64,000 nt of DNA from Carposina sasakii. Its lineage: Eukaryota > Arthropoda > Insecta > Lepidoptera > Carposinidae. Shown piece by piece: positions 1 through 11,100 of the stretch. The stretch's first letter is position 1; each line of letters starts with the position of its first letter. The notes below the pieces were generated by a model. The model ran no database searches and was not told the DNA's origin. It saw only the letters and a program-made list of their open reading frames with translations. A program made the position numbers and the translations under genes. Location: contig CP053170.1 in the NCBI GenBank assembly GCA_014607495.2, positions 7,068,001-7,132,000 on the forward strand, in the 5' to 3' direction.

Positions 1-135
1 TATGCTCACCCCTTACCACGTGGGACTTAATAGGCTTACTGGTGAAAAGTGGGTGTGTAATTTGCACACTTCTGGCACATTTGCACCTCTTTAGGGGATA
101 ATGGGCGTGATTAGATGTATGTATTTATGTTCTAA
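1..135 (+). repeat. SINE-like 3' fragment with ATGT-rich tail
   Basis: The stretch around GGGATAATGGGCGTGATTA followed by ATGTATGTATTTATG matches the 3' part of a family seen again at 14.1, 15.95, 36.6, 49.3, 56.1 and 59.1 kb. A closer variant, sharing the ACCCCTTACCACGTGGGACTTA opening words, lies at 49296-49430. The (ATGT)n tail suggests retroposition. No coding potential is seen. The left end is cut by the window edge. Confidence 0.5.
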
Positions 136-1092
136 AAGTGTCAGCTCCTCTAAACTTCAGTCATCGTTAAAGAAACAAATTGCTTACCGAAATCGGTTGG
201 ATTCGGAACAACAAAAATAAAGAAAATGGCCGTCACCAGCAAGAGATATATAGCTCGTTTCACGTACGTGCGCTGCACTCGCTTATTTTAGGATCAAAAG
301 CTAAATCATTTAGGGTTGTTTTGGAATATTTAAGTGCCATAAATAATATAATAACTAGTACCTACAAAGCAAGTAGTAGTATACTAACAATAAATTTTAT
401 ATATCTTCTCATATAAGTGAATATGTAATTTTAATGGGAATTTTTTTTCTCAAAAGTAAGTATGACCTGTACCACCATTCCCTTAAAGTTTCGAGCTGGA
501 ATGAAACCGAAACGCAACCATTGTTGAAGTACGGTAGGTACAAAGCAATAATTATTTTACTGTGACGTAATTAGACACATTTCATTTTACCTCCCGAGAA
601 ACATATTGTGATACGCAATTAATTTGTACGCTCAAATCTGACAGTATGTCATGTCTCCTCGTTAGTGAACATTAAGATTAAGTAATATACAGGGATATAT
701 GTAACTGCCGCTTCAAACATAATACTCTTGGGTATTTGTATCTATTGAAATATACATTTAGCTATTCAATCGCGTCGTAGCGTATACTTGACTATATGTT
801 GGTGAATAATATATGTATGATATTAATTTAATGCATATTTCGGGAATATTCCGATCTGTCACCCTTTTGTCCGCCTAGAATGACAGATCGGAAAAAAGTT
901 TGAACTGGACCACTTTTTATACTAATAGTGGGTAGTGAAAAGTGGGTCAGTTAAAACATTTTTTCCTATTATTTTCCAATTTGTTACCCTGGGGGACCAA
1001 AAAAGATAAGTGACATATCGGGATATTCCGTGGCTTTGTTTTTATGTTGTGAATATTCGTAGAAGCCCTGGCAAATCTAGGAGTTTATTTAT
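136..1092. other. No gene; one short hairpin
   Basis: I see no convincing gene. The only clear structure is a short hairpin at 851-891, where CCGATCTGTCA pairs with TGACAGATCGG across a 19-base loop. Short open frames here lack any recognisable domain. Confidence 0.4.
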
Positions 1093-1222
1093 GTTATAAA
1101 TATTCACTATGGGTGCGCCCACCACCGGGCCCTACACCCTCCACTGACCCTCGGATCTGATAACTCATAACTGCGAAAACAGGCACTTGCACTAACTACA
1201 ATCGCCACGAGAGTTAAATGTA
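1093..1222 (+). repeat. 5' part of the hairpin retro-repeat
   Basis: The sequence beginning TTCACTATGGGTGCGCCCACC and running to about AATCGCCACGAG matches, in the opposite orientation, the right half of the hairpin element at 8246-8705. It appears to be the 5' half of that element without its 3' end. It shows the element exists in both orientations in this window. Confidence 0.55.
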
Positions 1223-1322
1223 TATATCTAAAAATTTCTCAAATTCTGAAAACCATCCCAACTAACAAACTTGAGTATTGGTGGTTACGCCCATTTAACC
1301 GCTAGGTATCGAACTATAATAA

Positions 1323-3420
1323 AATAAAATAAAATAAAAATAGCCTTTATTCTACCACATGCAATAGATGATTAATTAGTTTTTACAGTTATCATTATTA
1401 GTTAATTGTGCTTTACATACATTATTATTTTATTAATTATTTCATTTTTAACTACTACACTAATTACACCTAATATTATTTCGATCTGTTTCTTCATTGT
1501 GTGGAAGTCGCCTCTCTGGCGTAGGCCTCCCCCAGTTTCCTCCATTTGTCTCTGTCTCTGGCTTGTCTTCTCCAGTCTGGTCCACATTTTTCTTTAAATA
1601 TATCTTCCCATCTTTTCCTTGGTCTCCCCTTGTTTCTTTTTCCATCTCTTGGTACCCACTCTACGATTTTTCTCGCCCATCTGTCACTAGGCATTCTGCA
1701 AGCATGTCCCGCCCATTTCCATTTTTGGAGTCGTATTTTACCCAGGATATCACTGATCTTTGTCTTTTCTCTTATAACTTTGTTTTTTATTTTTAATGCT
1801 AGTATTTGCCCCATACGGGAATATTCACAATTGTAGCAAATGAAGCGTCTAGGGGCTCTTTATCGACGTCTGTTGGTAATTATTTTAGTTTTGGTACCAG
1901 ACTGTAGCCTCTCTAGTTGAATGTATTCTTCGGCGAATATTGCTATGTCATTGCACCCTGAGATTCTCCCAAATAAGGTTCCGGAAAACCCATTCTAGTC
2001 TACCACACCTTTCCTGGAATCGGGACCATCTTTCTCCAGGTGACGTCACTTATGTCAATCGCGCCATTTGAAGTTTGTAAAATCAATGAAGCATACGTAT
2101 AAAGTCTTCAATTACACATGGTCCTCGCTTGTTCAAGTGTAGCGTTGATAATCTTTGAAAATATTTTATAGACATTACTCATCAAGCTTATTGGTCTATA
2201 GTTATTTAAGTCAGCCTCCGGCCAGATGGACTGCTTCGGGACCATTCTTTTTTCCAATATATTGTTGAACAATGTTTGTAACGGTCTTTGTACAGGTTCA
2301 GATATATATTTGAGTAGTTCGTTTTTAATTCCGTCTTCTCCTGGTGCCTTGTGATTTTTCTGGGTTTTAATTGCCAACTCTATCTCTGGTATTTTCTCAA
2401 GATTGTTACGAAAACAGATATTGACTGTGTGGCGTACAGGTTTTGGTAAAACTTTGTGGCATCTTTTAGTATATCTATGCGTTTTGTAAGTTTTCTCCCA
2501 CCTTTGTCCACTATATCGGTCGTCCACTTTGTAGAAGTTTGGAGCTCTTTGTAAGCTTTCTTCACCGCTCCAGTTTTATGTATATATTTTTCAAAGGTAT
2601 CTCTCCTGAGGCCTACATCCAGCATCATTGCGGTTTTTCGTTATTTTAGGTATTTCTTTTATTAAATTGTTAATTTCTCTTTCGAACTTGTCGTATTGTG
2701 TTGACTGCAAAAGATTCTTTTCGCTTTTGTTAATTTTGGTAAATCTTTAACGCAGTCTTGGCTTGATTTAATGAAGTTCCTTTTCCTTTTTGTATCTGAG
2801 TAGATTTTACATCTTATCATTCTGTGGTCTGTGAAAAAGTTTAGCTTTTGTATTATGTCAAAATTATGTACGTTGGCACTGTGGCTGACGAGTATGTAGT
2901 CGATTTCATTGTGATATTGACCATCCGGTGACTGCCATGTCCATTTTCTGTTCTTTCTAATTTTAAACATGCTATTGGCAAATTTAAGATTATTCTCGAG
3001 AGCAAACTCTACTAGTCTCTGTCCGTGTTTTGATCTTTTACCATTTGAATATTTACCGAACGCTACTTCCTCTCCTAGAACGACTTTACCTATTTGTGCA
3101 TTAAAGTCGCCCATAACCACTAGATTATTATTATGTGATGCTTCGAGGGATGTTTGTAATACTTCGTAAAAGTTATCTAGTTCATCGTTATTGCATTTCT
3201 CAGTCGGTGCGTGAGTTTGGACTATAGATAGAGCACTTTTATTCGGCTGATAGATGTCTAAGGTCGCCACTCTGTCGGAATAGCTTTTAAAACATCATCA
3301 ATCATACCTTTAAAGTCAAAGTTGAGATATCAAATTCTTTATTTTTTGCAGAAATCACGTATAGACCTTTTGTGTAACTCATTCGTATTCCGATATCAAA
3401 TTAGGTAATATTCGGGAAAG
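1323..3420 (-). mobile_element. Decayed RTE-type non-LTR retrotransposon
   Basis: Read on the minus strand, this contains an endonuclease part (about 3330-2662) with VVMGDFNAQIG, a downstream NEIDYIL and TDHRMI, as in the endonuclease/exonuclease/phosphatase fold of RTE LINEs. Next comes the start of a reverse transcriptase (about 2630-2108) with HKAPGEDGI and NNYRPISLMS. The C-terminal tail (1814-1494) carries KWAGHACRMPSDRWA and GRPRKRWEDI. The frames are interrupted and the region that should hold the catalytic Y-x-D-D core is missing between about 2108 and 1850. The 3' end is followed by (TTTTA)n (1320-1340 on the plus strand). It is a dead 5'-truncated copy. Confidence 0.85.
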
Positions 3421-4596
3421 CTTGTATTTTGCGCTAAAAAGAAAAAATAAACTTTTACACTAAAACTTTTATTTAATTTATAACGTCAGTTTAATTTGTG
3501 TATACTCGTATTAGCTCGTTCTTACTTTTAAAGTTTATTAGGCAGCATCTTTGTGTTGATGTTTCGTACATTCCCAGCATATCAATATCCGTAGAGCTTC
3601 GTGTAGAAGAGTAAAGAGTAATATACAACAGGGTTCGCCCCGGTGCCCCGAGGTGGTTGTTCACGACATCATGTCATCATGCCACTCAGTCCTCGGCACG
3701 GCCTCACCTTGAACTTATAAAAAATTTAAAACTAAGAAAGTAAATACGATACTTAATGTCGCGACCAAATATAAATTGTAGTCAAATTTGAAATGACGAA
3801 ATTAACAGTAAAAGTTTTATTAAAAGTAGCGCATTTAAATAAAAGCTTGTTTTTAAAAAAGGTTTTTTTACCTAAATTTTATTTTATACTTTTTAGTTTC
3901 ACTGGTAAGTTCCTAAGTCTGCTCCTCATTCAACGCATCATCACATATATGCATGACAGGTCAGATACACATGTAAAGACAAAATATACTCGTCTCGACG
4001 TCAGCAAGCCCATTTGATACCTAATTATAGGCACGAATAAAAGAAAATTATCGCCAGTTTGGGCCCTCCGCCATGGTGGATTTGGGCGGAGTAACGTCAT
4101 GGGTTAACCGATGGCATTGCTGCATGAGGCCATACAAAATTTCAACTCAAGCATTAAAAATGCAAAAGATCTGACGTTTCAAATGCACAGATTTTCAAGT
4201 TTTAGAAGTCCGTCAAGATTTCCAATAGTGACGTCACATTTATTTACGAGTTACATGTTTCTCAGCTAGCCTTAAAATCTTTGATACCCATATTGTAGGA
4301 ATATTAATTGGTCCAAGCCATTGTTCATCATCCATGTTGGATTTAAAGTCACACTGTGAGAATCAATGCATTGTCATTTTTTTGCGAAACTGAACGTAAA
4401 CGCAAGTGTAACTTAAAATAAAATTGAGTTGTAAGATTTCCCGAAAACATACATTGCATTAAAAATTCTTATCAAAAAACCAATGCAAACACCCGACCGA
4501 GTCAATAAAAAAATTGCCTTAAAATTTATCTAGTTTCCCATAAACGGTGGCAATAAAAACATCCTGTGGACATGCATACATAATAGATATAGCCAT
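3421..4596. other. Intergenic stretch without recognised features
   Basis: AT-rich sequence with only short open frames, none with a recognisable motif. A GC-richer patch lies at about 4055-4130. I cannot assign any element here. Confidence 0.35.
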
Positions 4597-5075
4597 CGGA
4601 ATGAAAAAATAACGTTGCCAAATATGTAATTTAAAAGAGATTCGTCATCCGAGTTAAGTGAGTACAGTTGGAAGAGCGATGCACGGAATGCGAGTGGTCG
4701 TGAGTTCAAATCTCACTCGGGTGAATTTATTTTTTTCATTAATATTTTATAATATATAATATCTTAATTAAGATAAATTTATAAGATACTTCTCCATAAT
4801 ATAATCCGCAAGGATATGGTTAATCGTTTCATAATTAAACTTGTGTGAAGAGATTTCGCTTTGTTTACCGAGATTTGGTTAGTGTATAGGTATAGCTATC
4901 GGGATGAAAAAATAACGTTGCCAAAAACGTAATTTAAAAGAGATGGTAAAATTCGTCATCCGAGTTAAGTGATCCGATAGCTCAATTGGTAGAGCGATGC
5001 ACGGAATGCGAGTGGTCGTGAATTCAAATATCACTCTGGTGAAAAGTTTTTTATTTTCTTATTAATATTTTATAA
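4597..5075 (+). repeat. Head-to-tail dimer of the tRNA-like 300-bp repeat
   Basis: Two copies of one unit start at 4601 and 4904, a period of 303 bp. Each has the leader ATGAAAAAATAACGTTGCC, then TTCGTCATCCGAGTTAAGTGA, then a tRNA-like core, then a T-rich trailer ending in TTATAAT. In the cores (about 4655-4725 and 4970-5042) the T arm GTGAG-loop-CTCAC and a D-arm-like TAGCTCAATTGG can be recognised. The first copy has a damaged D arm. The anticodon arm is poor, so I regard these as pseudo-tRNAs inside a repeat, not functional tRNA genes. Confidence 0.7.
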
Positions 5076-5140
5076 TTATAGATATACACATAGGGGGTAG
5101 TCAGAATAGTAGAATCACGAAAAATATCTCATGGTCATAT

Positions 5141-5330
5141 TTAGCATGGCGCAGCCAGACGTAAAAAATCAGTGACAACTTACTGGTCTCTCGCCTGAGA
5201 GAACGCCCCTGAGTTCCTTAGTCGACTCTAACTACATGCACAGAAGGAGATGCAGCTGATGCATTCTAGTGAACCCCCTCATCAGTACGGGACACCATAC
5301 GTATCCTAATAGAACACCACCCAAATAAGA
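5141..5330 (+). repeat. Interspersed repeat, 'CAGCTGATG' family
   Basis: This copy contains CGCCTGAGAGAACGCCCCTG, CTTAGTCGACTC and GATGCAGCTGATGCATTC. The same ordered words recur at about 13.4 (minus), 16.8, 26.2, 30.7, 36.4 (minus), 42.9 (minus), 44.1 (minus), 47.1 and 57.4 kb (minus). It is non-coding. Family identity is unknown to me; a SINE-like element or LINE tail is plausible. Confidence 0.6.
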
Positions 5331-5683
5331 TAGCTCCCTTAAACTAAACTAGTGTCTGCTTTTAGGGAGATTAGAACAACATATTTTTGACTCCACCTCT
5401 CTTTAGATAAAGTACATTTCGGGTATATTGTAGAGATGTAAATTTTCAACGTTGTTAGCCAAAGATTATATTTTAAATTAACGTTATGACTCCGGTCTGT
5501 AGGGTGATAATGAATGTGTTAGTAAATAGTTATACATTAGTGAAATAAGTTCTACATGTTCAAATCTTTGTGACCCGACAATAGAAAAATTTATAATTAT
5601 CTGTGCCATTTTCATAATGTAATCATAATAATATTCTTTGTCCTGAACGTCTGAATGACTGACGGAATGCACTGCCTTAACCG

Positions 5684-5990
5684 CTGCACCGGTATTATGA
5701 ATTTGGTGAGAGCGAGATGTCTCACTTTTAAACGTCAGATCCACAGAGCTAAGTAATAACTAGACAAGGCATGTGTTTCTACTTGGTGTGTAAAAAGGAA
5801 TTGCAAACTATTTTACTAGCCCTAATTCCTTCAGTCCTGGCCAGAGAACGAGTGTCTATTCTAATTCTCAAATCTATTTTTTACATGCAAAGTACATCCA
5901 CTTAGTTTATCTAGTTATTAATAAAGTCTGTGAATTTGACGTTTAAAAGTGAGACATCTCGCTCTCACCAAATTCATCATACGGGTGCTG
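5684..5990. repeat. Inverted-repeat element with 41-bp perfect arms
   Basis: The arm at 5697-5737 is the exact reverse complement of 5937-5977, and similarity continues outward through GCACCGGTATTATG versus GCACCCGTATGATG. The spacer is about 200 bp. It has the architecture of a MITE, but I could not define a target duplication. Confidence 0.6.
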
Positions 5991-6432
5991 ATTTTAGAAA
6001 CTAAAAAAGAATCTAAAAATAGGAAGAATAGGAATTCCAAAGTTTACTAGTTTATTATGATATTTTTAAAGGGCCGATGTCGTAGCTACATGCTATCTAC
6101 CTATATATACTAAAATCAGGCATAGGTATAAGGATTTGATTCAATGAAGAAAACCCAAATTCTAAATTGTAGGTACCGCATAGTTACCATACTTATTTAG
6201 TGTGTTTAGATATTAAAGTAACTTAGTGACATCGTGAGATCGCATACATAAGTTAGTGCATTTATACTTGGGTAAAACTTGTGTATAAACAAATTGTGTA
6301 ATTACACTTTTAGCTTCCTTTCTCTAGAAAAACTAGCAACTTACAGCCAATTTCTGTAACTAATATTGAGAGATTTGCTGGGTATTTTGACTGAAATAAT
6401 GATTATTATTATTATTATTTTATTATATTATA

Positions 6433-6854
6433 GCGGACCATAAATGTTAAGCCAGATAACGGCCAATTTCAATTCAAAAAGCGGATTTATATACCTGAAA
6501 ACATTGGATTAAAGGCTCGAGCAGACCGGATGCGTGTGCGTGCACGTAAGCGTAGACGTATACATACCTCTGAGTTGTAATGTATGGAACTGTTTAGGCA
6601 CGGGCAGACCGGATGCGTATGCGTAGACGTAAGCATAGACGTTAAGCGGTGACAGTCCAATACATTAAACTCAGAGGTACGTGTACGTCTACGCTTACGT
6701 GCACGCATACGCATCTGGTGTGCTCGAGCCTTTATTCTTCAATTGTTTTCATACAAAATTTCAAATTAGGTATAAATAAATCCGAGATTACTTTTTGATC
6801 TTTCTTATTGAAATTGGCCGTTATCTGGCACTTATCATTTACACCCTGGTCCGC
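6433..6854. mobile_element. TA-flanked MITE carrying a nested foldback element
   Basis: The ends are GCGGACC and GGTCCGC, bordered by TA on both sides (6431-6432 and 6855-6856). Inside each end the matching block CCAGATAACGGCCAATTTCA recurs in inverted order. The centre is occupied by another inverted-repeat element (6511-6733). A related solo fragment is at about 17490-17615. Size, TIRs and TA duplication fit a Tc1/mariner-type non-autonomous element. Confidence 0.75.
6511..6733. repeat. Foldback MITE, GGCTCGAGC family (nested)
   Basis: The left end AAAGGCTCGAGCAGACCGG and the right end CTGGTGTGCTCGAGCCTTT are inverted copies. The arms continue as the alternating words GATGCGTATGCGT and ACGTAAGCGTAGACG. 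It sits within the 6433-6854 MITE. Sister copies are at 20475-20700, 49903-50125 and 63054-63241. Here ATT flanks both sides, but the other copies do not confirm a fixed duplication. Confidence 0.75.
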
Positions 6855-7069
6855 TATGCCAATGGTGGCTGCGGGATCTTCTATCCCATTTCGGGAACAT
6901 AGCCATGTGTATATGCAGGGAACGTAAATACCTCTCTAATACTCAAACTACGGTTATGCAGGGACACTCGACCCTAAATGAAAGGGTCCGTACGAACCTA
7001 TCATAAACTGACTCAATATTGAGTGATTTCTATCATGGACTTCTTATACTCAAACTAATTTCATTTTTT

Positions 7070-7255
7070 TTCATGGTACGGTTACTTGAAACAACATCGA
7101 TCTTCTCAACATTAGTTTCAATAATGACCCCCCATATACAGATTTCATTGTGGAATTGATATGTGTACCAAATTTGCAAATTCTCGGGATTCGGAAAAAT
7201 CTAAGCGACGGACGGACAGACACACGAGGATCCTATAACACAGACCGGACCCTAA
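7070..7255. repeat. Possible LINE/LTR-derived fragment
   Basis: The block ending in CGACGGACGGACAGACACAC resembles a sequence common near the ends of insect retroelement copies. No coding sequence or boundary is visible, so the assignment is weak. Confidence 0.3.
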
Positions 7256-7564
7256 AAAAGTATGTTAAGTGTTATATAGCTTAATGTTTCTAAAGGATGC
7301 CAAACCTAACTTGGACCGACCAAAGTTATGCAGGTAAATTGACAAGCTCTCTAGCGCGGTTCCGCTTATAACACAATATCAAGATGGAAACTAAACCAAA
7401 CTTTGTCACTGTACCGTTCAACTTGGAAGAAGGTATTGGAATATCTTGGATAAGTTACGGAATTACTGATGACCGCGAGTAGCATACGAGTATCTAGTCA
7501 CACTGTCAATAAATATAGGATCTAAAATGCTATTGGTTTTAAGCCCAATTTTTCCAATGGTCAA

Positions 7565-7712
7565 ATATTCAGCCTATCGGAGTCCACTGTTGGACGTAGG
7601 CCTCCCAGCAGAGCAGGCTGCAGGGCTTGATTTCCCATTTTTGCCATGCAGTTACTACCAGTCGCCCTCTTCAAGTCATCGGGCTATCTGGCCGGAGGGC
7701 ATCCAACGCTAC
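7565..7712 (-). mobile_element. RTE LINE 3'-terminal fragment
   Basis: Read on the minus strand the sequence runs through GCCCTCCGGCCAGAT to GGAGGCCTACGTCCAACAG and then TGGACTCCGATAGGCTGA. This is the conserved 3' coding end of RTE elements found in better condition at 41562-41755. It is 5' truncated and frame-broken. It lies just downstream of the transporter stop codon. Confidence 0.7.
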
Positions 7713-7938
7713 GTACTTGTCAACACTCATGGTTTTAGGTCAACTGACTGAAGTTAGATTCACGGCAAACTCTTAGCTTTAAAATAATGTGTTTTAGTAA
7801 AAATGGTTTGAAACATTCACGCTGGTACACCAAAACGTAGAAACGCAGCCCTAAATACAGAAATAAAACTCATTTCGTTCGTTAGGTATTTGGGAGAATA
7901 AAATTCAAAGCCACAAAACTGCGCACGTGTTCTATATT

Positions 7939-8166
7939 TTAAAGCGGAACTTTTTTCAACTGTTTTTCAATTTGCTTGGCCGTTTTACATTTTAAATCTG
8001 GAACTCCAAATAGCGTGTACACACCGGCAAACATGTTTATTCCAGCGAACAAGTAGAGGGCTGTGAATATTCCCAGATAGTTTTCTATATCAGGGAATGA
8101 GTGTACATGGGCTAACTTCACAAGCTGGCCCCATGTGTATAATATTCCTATTAGCAACGCTCGAAT
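7939..8166 (-). CDS. Transporter exon 7 (TM11-TM12 and C-terminus)
   Basis: It begins after TTTATTTCAG with IRALLIGILYTW and ends with CKTAKQIEKQLKKVPL and a TAA at 7939-7941. VPDLKCKT corresponds to the P-E-T-K-G-K-T signature after TM12. No clear AATAAA is obvious immediately after the stop; a candidate AATAAA-like site lies within roughly 80 bases downstream on the minus strand. Confidence 0.85.
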   Translation of the reverse strand: MRALLIGILYTWGQLVKLAHVHSFPDIENYLGIFTALYLFAGINMFAGVYTLFGVPDLKCKTAKQIEKQLKKVPL

Positions 8167-11100
8167 CTGAAATAAAGAAATACAAATTAAGTTTTACAAG
8201 TGGTTTGTCTCTAGTAATTTTACACTTAAATATGAAAGTAGCTCTTTTATAAATGAAATTGTATTAGGCGTTACAATTCGGAAGTTCAAACATTCGCTAT
8301 GGGAGCGCCCAACGCCGGGCCTTGCACCCTCCACTGACCCTCGGATCTGATAACTCATAACTTATATAAATAACGGTGGGTAATTATTTATATATTTTTT
8401 AATACTTAGTAGAGGGTAGTTAATTCTGTGTAATGTGTTGGGTTTTAGAGTTTCATAATTAGTTGTTTACTAATTTCTATAATCCTGAGGATGCCACGGT
8501 TGTTGGCGAAACATATGTATGTAGATTATTAATCTAGTGTTTGATTTCGGAATAGTGCGATGTATTATCTTGCATGCTAAGTGCTCAGATCTAGTTTTTT
8601 TGTGGCGATTGTAGAGCAAGTGCTTGTTTTCGCAGTTATGAGTTACTCGTATCAGATCCGAGGGTCAGTGGAGGGTGTAGGGTCCGGTGGTGGGCGAACC
8701 CATAGTGAAAGTAGCTCTGTCTATTTTTCTGTCGCACTTTCACAACAAAACGATTTAAATGAAATTTGGTACATATATAGTCTAGAGCCTGAGAAAGAAC
8801 ATAGACTACTTTTGTTATCACGGAAAATTTCAATGTTTTTTTTTGTCTACGCGGGCGTAGTCACGGGTGTCCATTAGCTTTGAATATTTGTGAAATTTAA
8901 ATATCATTTCTCAACGAAAACTATATAATATTCTGCTAGAAACCTAATCTGCATCGCGACGCTTTAGTTAATTAATATGACAAGAGCAGACAACTCCGGT
9001 GAATACCTAGCTCGGTACTCAATCGAAGAACTAAACTATAGTTGAGAGAGAATGCCAGCAGAAGTTTGATTACCTATGTAATATTCACTTTCAAAATTCT
9101 AAGGCAATTAATTCGCAAAATATAAATAAAGGGTACTAAGCAGCAGTTCCTATACAAATATTAATGTTTCAACCTACCGGGATTCCTATGACCTATGACG
9201 GGCAGGGTCACTACCAACTACGTCCATCGACCTTGTTGTCGGTCGAATTGATAGAGTATCGTCACTGACACGCTTCCAATAGGAAGCCTTTATTTTTCTA
9301 GTGTTCGCCAAGTCACGTGATAAATTCAACCGCTATTTGTGGTAGTGTTGCGACAACGAACGTCGATGCCAAACGACCTCACCCTTTCGGTGCGTTAGGT
9401 CCTATTACCCAAATGTCTACTCTGTTCATTAGGTCTATTTCCCTGAACATCCATTCGCCGAATGTCTACTTACCTGATTGTCCACTTACCCGAACGTCCA
9501 CTTACCTGAATGTCTACTTACCCGAATGTCCACTTACCTGATTGTCCACTTACCCGGATGTCTTTTTTCTTTTAGTGCAATTAGGACGATCTAAATGCGA
9601 AAGAGCCTAAATTATAAGCCTTAATTATCGCAGTCACGCTCACACGCAGCGCGTGGCTTTGCGAGATGGTAGGTTTATATGGAGATATGTATGTATAATA
9701 AATTGCTTTATATTTAATTAATAACAAATTATTAAAGAATATTGTATTTTCGTTTAACTAAACAAAAAAAGTACATACTTGATTCATGTCTTCGTTTTGT
9801 ACTCTAACACACCGAAAGGCTAATTTCTACTTTACAGTACGGTAAAGCGGACATTCAGTGAAGTGGACAATCAGGGTAGTAGACATGCCAAACGATCTCA
9901 CATTAAGCACGTTGATAAACTATCAAATAAAGTAGGACCCCAAATATTACGTACCAGCAGCCAAAAACAACATCTACCAACGCCATCCTTACCTGAACAT
10001 TTAGAAGCTCGGTTAAAACCACTACAGGCAGTCCCCAGGCCGTTCCATAGGCGACTACTAAGCAACCCAGTGCAGCTACTGGCACATACTGCATGGACTT
10101 CACTGGCATGGTCTGCGTGTATATAGCAAGCACACCTATTGCTAGCACCATGATAGCGTATGATGCAGTTAGGAGATACTGAAAAAAAAATGAATGAAAC
10201 ATTATTTATTTATTCTTTATTCGATTACAAAAACATAAAACTAAATACAACGTCCTACAAATCTGCTTGCGCCGTTTGACTGTGGGGTCCATGAGAAAAT
10301 AGGTAGACCGTAGTACCTATTTACTAATAGGTACTACGATCTAGAATGCGTTGCACCGTATAGCTCTGATAGATGATGGTGCTAATTACTATGTGTATTC
10401 TTCTTTTTCTTCAGCCTATTGCAGTTCACTGCTGGACGTAGGCCTCCCCCAGGGCACGCCACAAGGCTACTGCCACAGGGGGGTTTTGCCCATAGTCTCC
10501 ACGCTGGGCAGGCGGGTTGGTGACCGCAGTCTGATTTTCGGACTATGTTGTCAGTACGGGAGTCGCTGCTGCCCACCTCCTGGAAACTCTTAATCGCCTG
10601 TACGATACCCACGGGCAGGCAGGGGTGGTACAAACTCTACTCTGCCGGCACCACGCGGCTGAATATGTGTATGACCACCATAAATAAGCGAGATTTGAAT
10701 TGATCAAATTCCGCAAAAAAATAACCATAGATTTACGCCTTTATCCCATTAGGCAGAGATCAGAAACATTGCCCTGCAAAAAAAATATATTTGACAGTAT
10801 TGACATAGACCGTGTTGGCTGTCTCAAAATGAGATAACAAAAGATACCCCACGGCCACGTTTAGCATTGCGGGAACGGGTAAATGTTCAGTTACAGTTCG
10901 CTTTACGTCTGAGAGAATGCCCGAGTTCTTTAGTCGACTCTTACGACATTCACGGAAGGAAATGCAGCAGAGGGATAAGCACGAACCTCTCGATAGTCCG
11001 TAACGCTATCGTCCAACTGTCAAATCACATAGATTTTGCTAACGAGTCGCTAGCGTTGCGCCGCGTAAAAAGGTTAGTGCTTACCCCACTGATGTATTCT

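Noticed and set aside
1497..1836. Plus-strand frames of about 96-99 codons
   Set aside because: They are antisense shadows of the RTE reverse-transcriptase tail.
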